Origin: Imperialibacter roseus
GTDB lineage: Bacteria > Bacteroidota > Bacteroidia > Cytophagales > Cyclobacteriaceae
Reading direction: 5' to 3'
NCBI RefSeq assembly: GCF_032999765.1
Contig: NZ_CP136051.1
Span: 620,001-684,000 of the forward strand
Length of the DNA stretch: 64,000 bases
This document shows positions 23,072 to 30,933 of the stretch, piece by piece (within the stretch, counting starts at the first letter, position 1; every line of letters begins with the position of its first letter). The notes beneath the pieces were generated by a model. It did not search any database and had not been told where the DNA came from. It was given only the letters and a program-made list of their open reading frames with translations. A program made the position numbers and the translations under genes.

Positions 23072-25666
23072 ATGAAGTTGTCTCCCCCCAAATACCCCCT
23101 TCACCTCCTTCGCTGGTTTTGCCGGGAAGACTATCTCGATGAGATAGAAGGTGACCTGTTGGAGTTGTTTGAAAAGCGGGCCGAAAAATCACCAGGACGA
23201 GCGAAGTGGAGGTTTTGGTGGGATGTGGTGAAGTCGTTGAGGTTAAGGAATATGAAGCAGCCGGGCTTTTTAAGGCATAGGGCAATGTTTGTATATAACC
23301 CAAGGCAAACCGTTAGAATGCTGACCATTCACAGTGCGCATACCGTGAGTAATATAACTGGACTTACTGTCGGGCTGCTGGCTACCTTTTTTCTTTTCTT
23401 CTATGTTCTAGATGAAACAAATACAGACTCCTTTCATAAGGACGGCGACAGGATATTCAGGGTTATCGGAGCGTCATTTTTAAATGGCGACTCTTACTGC
23501 TCAGCTGCAACACCCGGACCACTGGCACAAGCGTTGACTTCGGACTTTTCTCAGACAGTAAGCGCCTCATGCCGTGTGATGTACGACGATATCCTCCTCA
23601 GCTACGGTGACAAGAAATTCATCGAAAGAAAGGTAATTTTTGCCGATCCGTATTTCTTCAACTTCTTCTCTTTCCCGTTATCGGAGGGACTGCCCGACGA
23701 GGTGTTAAAACAGCCAAATGCTATTGTGCTTTCCAAAGAAGCTGCAGTCAAATACTTTGGCGACGAAAATCCGGTGGGAAAAACGATGCTTGTATCCAAC
23801 AGGCAATCTTTTGTTGTTTCTGGCATTTTAGCTGATCCCGCTGGGCGGTCACACCTTGACTTTGATATTGTGTTGCCAATCAGTTTTTATGGTTCCAGCA
23901 AATGGATGACAGACTGGCATTTCAATGGCCTTTTTACCTATGTCAAGCTGGAATCACCTGAAGCGTCATCTTATGTTTCGAGCCGCCTGGATCAATTCAC
24001 AAGCAAGTACTTTGGTGATCGAAGCAGCGAGGGACCATCGCAATTTGAGCTGGTTCTGGAGCCGCTTTCTGCCGTATATTACAATAGCCAGACCCGCTTT
24101 GATCAGGCAAAACACGGAGACATCAAAACAGTCCTGTTTCTGGGTGCAGTTGGAATAGGCATTTTTTTCATTGTGGGCTTCAACTATGTGAACCTGTCGA
24201 TAGCCCAGTCTATGAAAAGAGCAAAGGAGTTGAGCATCAGGCGAATACTCGGGGGCGATAAGTTGAGGTTGGTGCTGCAGTTCCTCGGTGAATCCTTTAT
24301 TACAACTTTTGTTTCGGTTTCGCTGACGATTGCTTTGGCTGTTTTGACGCTTCCCTGGCTAAATGACATCTCAGGACTGGACATCCGTATGCTGTGGGGG
24401 CACCCTTCGGTTTACTGGTTTGCAACCGGGGTATTCCTTTTTTTGCTGCTGATTTCGTGCATATCTCCTGCCCTTCTGCCAAATGTAACGAGTACCATAA
24501 GAGGTGTATCAGGCAGTCCTATTCGCAAGTCGATGGCCTGGCAGCTGAGAAAGGGCCTGGTAGCCGCTCAGTTCGTTATCTCGATAAGTGTGATATCTCT
24601 GACGATGGTTGTGTACTGGCAAATAAGGTATGTATCTGAGAAAGACCTTGGGTTTTTCAGAGATGCTGTTGTGTTGCTCGATACCAACAGGGAGTTGGGA
24701 CCAAACAAAAGCGGATTTGTAAACCAGCTGGCAGGCAGCACCTCGATTGAAGCCATTTCCTATTCATCGGGCGAACCCGGAAGAGCCCATGAGGTCACCA
24801 GCCTCGAAATTGGAGGGCTGAACCGTGGCTTGAGAGTAAGAAGCGTTATTGTGGACGCAAGCTATCTTGATGTTTTTGGGATTAATCTGATAGCAGGGAG
24901 ATCATTTTCCCGGGCATTTGGTTCAGAGGAAGAAAAGGGAGTGATTCTAAACGAAGAGGCTCTTGAGCAGCTCGGCTTGAGAGCGGAGGAGGCCCTCGGG
25001 AAATTGGTGACACTGCCTGAACGTGGTGACCTGAAACGAAGGATTATAGGCATCGTGAGCAATTATCATTTCGCTTCGCTGCGGGATTCCATCGAACCTT
25101 TGGCTCTGGTACAAGGTGAGGCAAACTGGAGAATTGCCATCAAAGTGAAACCCGATAGGTTGCATGAAGGGATGAGTGCCATTGTAAGTGCTTTCGATCA
25201 ATATTCTCCCGGCTACCCGATTGCCTACAGGTTTTTAGATGAAAGTTTGGATATGCTCTATGCCAGGGAGCAACAGGAAAGCAGGCTATTCATTGGCTTT
25301 GCCGGCGTGTCGATATTTCTTGCGTGCCTGGGTATCCTTGGTCTGGTAGTTTCGGCAGTTCAGGAGCGCAGCAAGGAATTTGCCATACGAAAGGTGGTGG
25401 GTGCATCGGTCGGAAGTATTCTGAAGCTTGTTTCCCGGGATTTTATGCTACTGATCGCCATAGCATTTGCCATCGCCTTACCGCTTTCCTGGCATTTTGC
25501 GAGCGGGTGGCTGGATGGGTTTACGTACCGGATTCAGCAAGTGGAGGAGGTATCCCTCATTTTAGCCAGCGGAATTCTGACGGCAACAATAGTGCTGGCT
25601 GCAATTCTTTCCGTAGCCTATAAAGTGACTGCATCAAATCCTATTAAAAGCCTCAGGTATGAGTAG
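23072..25666 (+). CDS. Orphan FtsX/MacB-type permease with N-terminal prefix (block 3, gene 2)
   Basis: An 864-residue protein, and the most divergent member of block 3. Prefix PPKYPLHLLRWFCREDYLDE is kept, but the usual NSNY linker is replaced by KQPGFLRHRAMFVYNPRQT, and the first body segment lacks the WRNL motif. TM1 is about 90-112 (NITGLTVGLLATFFLFFYVL), TM2 about 351, TM6 about 737. Coupling loops are KRAKELSIRRILGGD and ERSKEFAIRKVVGAS, further from consensus than in the others. It ends NPIKSLRYE. It begins 20 bp after gene 1, and its stop overlaps the next start by 8 bp (ATGAGTAG). Confidence 0.87.
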   Translation: MKLSPPKYPLHLLRWFCREDYLDEIEGDLLELFEKRAEKSPGRAKWRFWWDVVKSLRLRNMKQPGFLRHRAMFVYNPRQTVRMLTIHSAHTVSNITGLTVGLLATFFLFFYVLDETNTDSFHKDGDRIFRVIGASFLNGDSYCSAATPGPLAQALTSDFSQTVSASCRVMYDDILLSYGDKKFIERKVIFADPYFFNFFSFPLSEGLPDEVLKQPNAIVLSKEAAVKYFGDENPVGKTMLVSNRQSFVVSGILADPAGRSHLDFDIVLPISFYGSSKWMTDWHFNGLFTYVKLESPEASSYVSSRLDQFTSKYFGDRSSEGPSQFELVLEPLSAVYYNSQTRFDQAKHGDIKTVLFLGAVGIGIFFIVGFNYVNLSIAQSMKRAKELSIRRILGGDKLRLVLQFLGESFITTFVSVSLTIALAVLTLPWLNDISGLDIRMLWGHPSVYWFATGVFLFLLLISCISPALLPNVTSTIRGVSGSPIRKSMAWQLRKGLVAAQFVISISVISLTMVVYWQIRYVSEKDLGFFRDAVVLLDTNRELGPNKSGFVNQLAGSTSIEAISYSSGEPGRAHEVTSLEIGGLNRGLRVRSVIVDASYLDVFGINLIAGRSFSRAFGSEEEKGVILNEEALEQLGLRAEEALGKLVTLPERGDLKRRIIGIVSNYHFASLRDSIEPLALVQGEANWRIAIKVKPDRLHEGMSAIVSAFDQYSPGYPIAYRFLDESLDMLYAREQQESRLFIGFAGVSIFLACLGILGLVVSAVQERSKEFAIRKVVGASVGSILKLVSRDFMLLIAIAFAIALPLSWHFASGWLDGFTYRIQQVEEVSLILASGILTATIVLAAILSVAYKVTASNPIKSLRYE

Positions 25667-28307
25667 CAGCCCCCCCAAATACCCCCTCCGCTTCCTTCGC
25701 TGGTTTTGCCGGGAAGACTACCTCGATGAGATAGAAGGAGATCTCGTTGAGCTGTTCGAAAAACGGGCAGAAGGATCACCAGAGAAGGCTAAAAGGAGAT
25801 TTGTGTGGGATGTGGTGAAGTCGTTCCGGCTGAGGAATATCAAGACTTTTAAAAGGAATCAAAACTCAAATTATTCTGCAATGCTGGAAAATTATCTCAA
25901 AGTGGCCTGGAGAAGCATGCTCCGCCAAAAAATGTACTCGGCCGTGAAAGTCGGTGGATTTGCCATCGGGATCGCCGCTTGCGTGCTCATTTCATTATTT
26001 ATCAGGGATGAACTGAGCTACGATCTTCAATATCCTGATAATGAACGGATTTACAGGGTGATTGGCGAATACAACGAAACAGGTATCCCGGACAGACAGA
26101 GTTTTCTGCAGCCTCCGCTTGCTAAGGCTTTGAAAGAAGATTTTCCTGAGGTGGAAGAGGCGGGCAGGTTTTTGTCGAGCAACCTTTTTGGCGCCGGAAG
26201 TAGCGAGGTTCGCCCTGTTGGCCGTGCACAGAATACCTACGAAGAAGGTTTTATTTTCGCTGACCCGGAATTTTTCCAAATCCTTGGTCTTCCTCTCATT
26301 TTTGGTGACCCAGCCAGTGTGCTGACCGAGCCGAACACTCTACTGATTTCTAAAAGCAAAGCCGAAAAGTATTTTCCTGGTGAGAACCCCGTGGGCAAAG
26401 CCATTATTTTGAACAACAATACAGGGAATCCATATAAGATAGATGGCGTTTTTGAAGACTTTCCGAAAAACTCTCACCTGCAGTACGACTTTATCAGAAC
26501 ACTGCGTGGAATAGAGTTTAGAAAGGGCGAACAAAACTCTTGGGGATCAAACAATTACCACACCTACATAAAAATTCGCCCCGGGTCGGACGCTTCCAGC
26601 CTCGAAAGCAAACTTCCAACAATAGTCGACAAGTATATTTTACCGGCCATGAAAGCGGGTGGGCTTACAAACGCCGAAGAAGAAGCAGGCCGCATTGGGT
26701 TTAAGCTGCAGCCTTTGGCAGATATCCACCTGAGATCTGGAGACATAAAGGATCGCCTTTCACATGGTGATATCAGGTTTGTGTGGATATTCGGTGCGGT
26801 GGCGGCATTTGTTTTGCTTCTGGCGGCGATTAATTTCATCAATCTGTCGACGGCCAAGTCAGCTAACAGGGCGAAGGAAGTTGGGCTTCGGAAAACACTC
26901 GGTTCTCAGAGCGGTAGCCTCATCAGCCAATTCCTGACAGAATCGCTGCTATTTAGTTTTTTTTCGTTCGTGATAGGAGCTTTTTTGGCCACCGTTCTTC
27001 TTCCTTATTTCAACGAGTTATCTGGTAAGGCCCTGACAATGCCCTGGGCTGATTGGGAGTTTGTTCCCCTGCTGCTGGCAGCGGCGGTAGTGGTAGGGTT
27101 GCTGGCAGGCATATATCCCGCCTTCTATCTGTCGGCCTTTAAACCGGCAGCTGTTTTAAAAGGAAGTGTGAGCCGGGGTACCAGGAGTTCTCACTTGAGG
27201 AGTGGTCTGGTTATTTTTCAATTCGCTACATCCATTGTTCTCATCGCCGGTACTTTCATCATTTACCGGCAGATGGAGTTTATTCTTAACCAGAAAATAG
27301 GCTTCGACAAAGAACAGGTATTGCTCATTCAGGGATCGAATTCATTAGGTGACGATGCTGCGACTTTCAAAAATGAACTGCTGCGGTTGCCTGATGTGAA
27401 AAGTGCCACCGTCAGCGACTATCTACCGGTGTCAGGCACCAAAAGAAACTCCAATGGATTTTACGAGGAGGGAAAAACGTCGGAAGGTGAGGCCGTCTAC
27501 GGCCAGATATGGCGAGTCGACGCCGATTACGTTCGAACGATGGGGATGAAGATGGCTGAAGGAAGAGACTTTTTTGATCAAATGCCATCCGAATCTCAGT
27601 CGGTCATTATCAATCAAACCATGGCCAAACAGTTTGGATTTGACGAGCCGCTGGGTGAACGCATCACAAACGGTGGTGGCACCTGGAACGTGGTTGGGGT
27701 GCTGGAAGACTTTCATTATGAATCAATGAAGGAAGAAATACAGCCCCTTTGCCTCGTACTGGGAAATAGTCCGCAGACCATTGCTGTGAAGGTAACGTCT
27801 TCAGACATGGCCAGTACAACGAAGGCGGTTACGGCCCTTTGGGACGAATTTGTGCCGCAGCAGCCTATCAGGTATTCATTTCTCGACGAGAGTTACGCCC
27901 GCATGTACGACGACCTTCAGCGGACGGGCAGCGTCTTTACCACCTTTGCCATTTTAGCCATTTTGGTAGCCTGCCTTGGATTATTTGGACTATCAGCTTT
28001 TGTGGTTGAACAGCGGGGCAAGGAGATAAGCATCAGAAAAGTGCTGGGCGCTGGCCTGGGAAGTATCTTCCGGCTGGTGTCGGTAGATTTCCTGAAGCTG
28101 GTGGTCGTTGCTTTCATAATTGCTACTCCCATTTCATGGTATTTCATGGAACGCTGGCTTGAGGACTATATCTACCGGATTGACATTACCTGGGATGTGT
28201 TTGCCCTGGCAGGTTTTTTGTCGGTGGCGATTGCCCTGATTACTATCAGTTCAGAGTCAATCAAAGCAGCCTTCATCAACCCTGTAAAGAAACTTAGGTC
28301 AGAGTAA
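25659..28307 (+). CDS. Orphan FtsX/MacB-type permease with N-terminal prefix (block 3, gene 3)
   Basis: An 882-residue protein. The prefix is PPKYPLRFLRWFCREDYLDE, the linker NQNSNYSA and the body starts at MLENYLKVAWRSMLRQKMYS. TM2 about 373, TM6 about 757. Coupling loops: NRAKEVGLRKTLGSQ and QRGKEISIRKVLGAG. It ends NPVKKLRSE. The body is a near relative of that at 38608-41277 in block 4 (shared RQKMY, IAACxLI, QNTYEEGFxxAD, KEQVxLIQG, PVSGTKR), much closer than to its operon neighbours, yet the prefix is of block-3 type. The start overlaps gene 2 by 8 bp. No ATPase adjoins it. Confidence 0.88.
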   Translation: MSSSPPKYPLRFLRWFCREDYLDEIEGDLVELFEKRAEGSPEKAKRRFVWDVVKSFRLRNIKTFKRNQNSNYSAMLENYLKVAWRSMLRQKMYSAVKVGGFAIGIAACVLISLFIRDELSYDLQYPDNERIYRVIGEYNETGIPDRQSFLQPPLAKALKEDFPEVEEAGRFLSSNLFGAGSSEVRPVGRAQNTYEEGFIFADPEFFQILGLPLIFGDPASVLTEPNTLLISKSKAEKYFPGENPVGKAIILNNNTGNPYKIDGVFEDFPKNSHLQYDFIRTLRGIEFRKGEQNSWGSNNYHTYIKIRPGSDASSLESKLPTIVDKYILPAMKAGGLTNAEEEAGRIGFKLQPLADIHLRSGDIKDRLSHGDIRFVWIFGAVAAFVLLLAAINFINLSTAKSANRAKEVGLRKTLGSQSGSLISQFLTESLLFSFFSFVIGAFLATVLLPYFNELSGKALTMPWADWEFVPLLLAAAVVVGLLAGIYPAFYLSAFKPAAVLKGSVSRGTRSSHLRSGLVIFQFATSIVLIAGTFIIYRQMEFILNQKIGFDKEQVLLIQGSNSLGDDAATFKNELLRLPDVKSATVSDYLPVSGTKRNSNGFYEEGKTSEGEAVYGQIWRVDADYVRTMGMKMAEGRDFFDQMPSESQSVIINQTMAKQFGFDEPLGERITNGGGTWNVVGVLEDFHYESMKEEIQPLCLVLGNSPQTIAVKVTSSDMASTTKAVTALWDEFVPQQPIRYSFLDESYARMYDDLQRTGSVFTTFAILAILVACLGLFGLSAFVVEQRGKEISIRKVLGAGLGSIFRLVSVDFLKLVVVAFIIATPISWYFMERWLEDYIYRIDITWDVFALAGFLSVAIALITISSESIKAAFINPVKKLRSE

Positions 28308-28322
28308 GCCAAACGCCTGCGA

Positions 28323-30914
28323 ATGAACAGCCCCCCCAAATATCCCCTCCGGTTCCTCCGCTGGTTCTGCCGGGAAGACTATCTCGACGAGATAGAAGGA
28401 GACCTTATAGAGCTTTTTGAAAAGCGAGCGGAAAAGTCGCCAGAGAGAGCCAGGAGGAGGTTTGTTTGGGATGTGGTGAAGTCTTTCCGGTTAAAGAACC
28501 TAAAGCCAATATTGAAAGGTCAAAACTCAAATTATAGCATTATGTTTCAGCATTATTTTAAAGTTTCGTGGAGGAGCATCTGGAAAAACAAAGGCTATTC
28601 GAGCCTGAATGTTCTTGGCTTAACGCTTGGTATCTCATGCGCTATAGTCATTGCTCTTTATGTGGAGGGTGAATTTCTATTTGATCGCCTGCATCACCAG
28701 CCCGAGAATGTTGTGAGAGTTGTAAAGGACTTTGTTAATGAAGATGGTTCCAGACTTCCGGATGCGACTACCCCCCCGGCACTGGCCCATGTGATTCGGA
28801 ACGAGTTACCCGAAGTTGAGCAGGTCACAAGGTTTTTTCCTAATTGGGACAGACGGAACCTCATTGGCTATGGCGATAAGAAATTTTATGAAATGAACCT
28901 GTTACGGGTCGATGAGTACTTTTTCGATGTGTTTGACTTCCCTTTTATTTCTGGAGACAGATCGAGGCCTTTTGATGGTATTCACTCCATGATCATCACG
29001 GAAACAATAGCGAAAAAATATTTTGGAGACGAAAACCCTGTTGGGAAGATTGTTAGCACTAACATCAACAATGACAAGCCTTTTGTAGTGTCCGGAGTAA
29101 TCAAAGATGTTCCTTATCATTCGCATTTCTCATTTGATTTTCTGATACCTTTTGAAAGCACAAGAAGCCCAGACGACAACTGGAACTGGTCAAGCTTTTA
29201 CACCTATGTCAGACTAAAGCCCGCTACAAGCTTTGATACCCTGGCTTCTCATGTTCAGGAGCTTGTCAGGAAATATAGACCTCAGAGTCTGGATGATTAT
29301 TATTTACAACCACTGACTGATATTCATTTAAAATCGAGCCTTAAATGGGAGCTGGCGACGAATGGTGATATCAATTACGTAACTATTCTGATTGCGATAG
29401 GATTGTTCGTTCTGGTGATTGCTGGGGTAAACTATGTGAACCTCGTTACTGCCCAGGCTGCTAAGCGTGCTAAGGAAGTTGGTGTAAGACAGGCTGTGGG
29501 CGCACGCAAAAATTCTCTTATCGGCCAATTTTTGGTGGAGTCGGTTCTGGTAATTTCAATTGCAATAGCCCTGTCTTTTGGGGTTGTGGTATTTTCTCTA
29601 CCGTCTCTTCAGAAATTAGTGGGATACGATCTGTCGATTGTTTTGTGGACCCACCCTGTGTTTTTTATCGCCTTGCCTGCGTCCGTTTTACTTTTCGGAA
29701 TAATTACCGGCATTTACCCGGCCCTTTATCTTTCTTCGATGAATCCTTTGAGAATGCTGCGTGGCAAATATCTCAGTTCCCAAAGAGGGCTAAGGTTGAG
29801 AAGTGGACTGGTGATATTTCAATTTGTCATGTCCGTTAGTCTGATTTCTGGATCGTTAATTATCAGTCGCCAGCTAAATTTTCTTCATGAGAAAAAGCTG
29901 GGCTTCAACCCGGAGAATGTGGTGATACTGCCAAATGTCAGAGGGCGTGCTGGAGGGCAAGGGGATTTGGTCGGGGAGATGAAAAAGATTCCGGCTGTAG
30001 TGAATGTAGCAAGGGCCGACGGAAGGCTTGGTCTTAATAACTTTGTTGCTGGGGTTGAGAGCAAAACTACCACTAATCGTGTGGCCCTGAACTTCATGCG
30101 GGTAGACTATGAGTTTCTGCCAACGATGCAACTAATTATTTCGGAAGGAAGAAATTTTGACCCCTCATTCCGCTCTGATTCAACAGGCATTATTCTGAAT
30201 GAAACAGCTGCTAAACAACTTGGGCTTCAAAAGCCGTATGTAGGTCAAAAATTGAAGTGGGATGACAGCGGAATGACATCCCACGAAGTAAGCATAATTG
30301 CAGTTGTGGAGGACTTTCACTTCACTTCGTTCCATGAAGTAATAAAGCCTTTCGGATTTATACTGGAGGCGAATAATGGCAGTAATTTTCTCGTCAGAGT
30401 ACACTCAAATGATCTGCGCAAAACGATCGCTGAAATAGAAACAGTGTGGAACCGAACAAAACCAGATGCACCCTTCGAGTATGGCCTGCAGGACAAGCAA
30501 TTTGAAAAACTATATGCGTCTGACGAACAGTTCCAGAATCTGTTCTCTTTGTTCACAACGCTGGCTATTTGCATAGCCTGCCTGGGATTGGTGGGCCTAA
30601 TAATAGCGCTGGCAGAAACAAAAACGAAAGAGATTGGCGTGAGAAAGGTGCTCGGTTCATCGGTTGTAGGGATCATTTTGCTCCTTTCACGCCAATTTGT
30701 TGCGCTGGTTGCGGTTGGATTTCTGATAGCTGTACCCATTGCGTGGTCTTGGGCTGATTATTGGTTAAATGGATTTCCTTATCGCATACAGCCAGGCATT
30801 GTTGATTTTGCTATATCAGGCTTGGTTGCGATTTTAATGGCTTTTGGATCAATCGGCATTCAGGCATTTAAGGCAGCTACAGCGAACCCTGTCAAATCCC
30901 TTAGAACAGAATAG
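28323..30914 (+). CDS. Orphan FtsX/MacB-type permease with N-terminal prefix (block 3, gene 4)
   Basis: An 863-residue protein. The prefix is PPKYPLRFLRWFCREDYLDE, the linker GQNSNYSI, and the body starts at MFQHYFKVSWRSIWKNKGYSS. TM1 about 97-118, TM2 about 352, TM6 about 740. Coupling loops KRAKEVGVRQAVGAR and TKTKEIGVRKVLGSS; the first has RQ in place of RK. It ends NPVKSLRTE. The first periplasmic domain resembles that of the block-5 gene 44849-47470 (DATTPPALA / EATTPPGLA, SSFYTYVRL / RSFYTYVKL). It starts 15 bp after gene 3. Confidence 0.88.
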   Translation: MNSPPKYPLRFLRWFCREDYLDEIEGDLIELFEKRAEKSPERARRRFVWDVVKSFRLKNLKPILKGQNSNYSIMFQHYFKVSWRSIWKNKGYSSLNVLGLTLGISCAIVIALYVEGEFLFDRLHHQPENVVRVVKDFVNEDGSRLPDATTPPALAHVIRNELPEVEQVTRFFPNWDRRNLIGYGDKKFYEMNLLRVDEYFFDVFDFPFISGDRSRPFDGIHSMIITETIAKKYFGDENPVGKIVSTNINNDKPFVVSGVIKDVPYHSHFSFDFLIPFESTRSPDDNWNWSSFYTYVRLKPATSFDTLASHVQELVRKYRPQSLDDYYLQPLTDIHLKSSLKWELATNGDINYVTILIAIGLFVLVIAGVNYVNLVTAQAAKRAKEVGVRQAVGARKNSLIGQFLVESVLVISIAIALSFGVVVFSLPSLQKLVGYDLSIVLWTHPVFFIALPASVLLFGIITGIYPALYLSSMNPLRMLRGKYLSSQRGLRLRSGLVIFQFVMSVSLISGSLIISRQLNFLHEKKLGFNPENVVILPNVRGRAGGQGDLVGEMKKIPAVVNVARADGRLGLNNFVAGVESKTTTNRVALNFMRVDYEFLPTMQLIISEGRNFDPSFRSDSTGIILNETAAKQLGLQKPYVGQKLKWDDSGMTSHEVSIIAVVEDFHFTSFHEVIKPFGFILEANNGSNFLVRVHSNDLRKTIAEIETVWNRTKPDAPFEYGLQDKQFEKLYASDEQFQNLFSLFTTLAICIACLGLVGLIIALAETKTKEIGVRKVLGSSVVGIILLLSRQFVALVAVGFLIAVPIAWSWADYWLNGFPYRIQPGIVDFAISGLVAILMAFGSIGIQAFKAATANPVKSLRTE

Positions 30915-30933
30915 CCTCCAAACACCAGGACGA

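Noticed and set aside
30844-30933. Upstream in-frame start for the permease at 30934
   Set aside because: It would begin inside the previous gene and add 30 residues with no similarity to the other prefixes, which all begin shortly before PPK.
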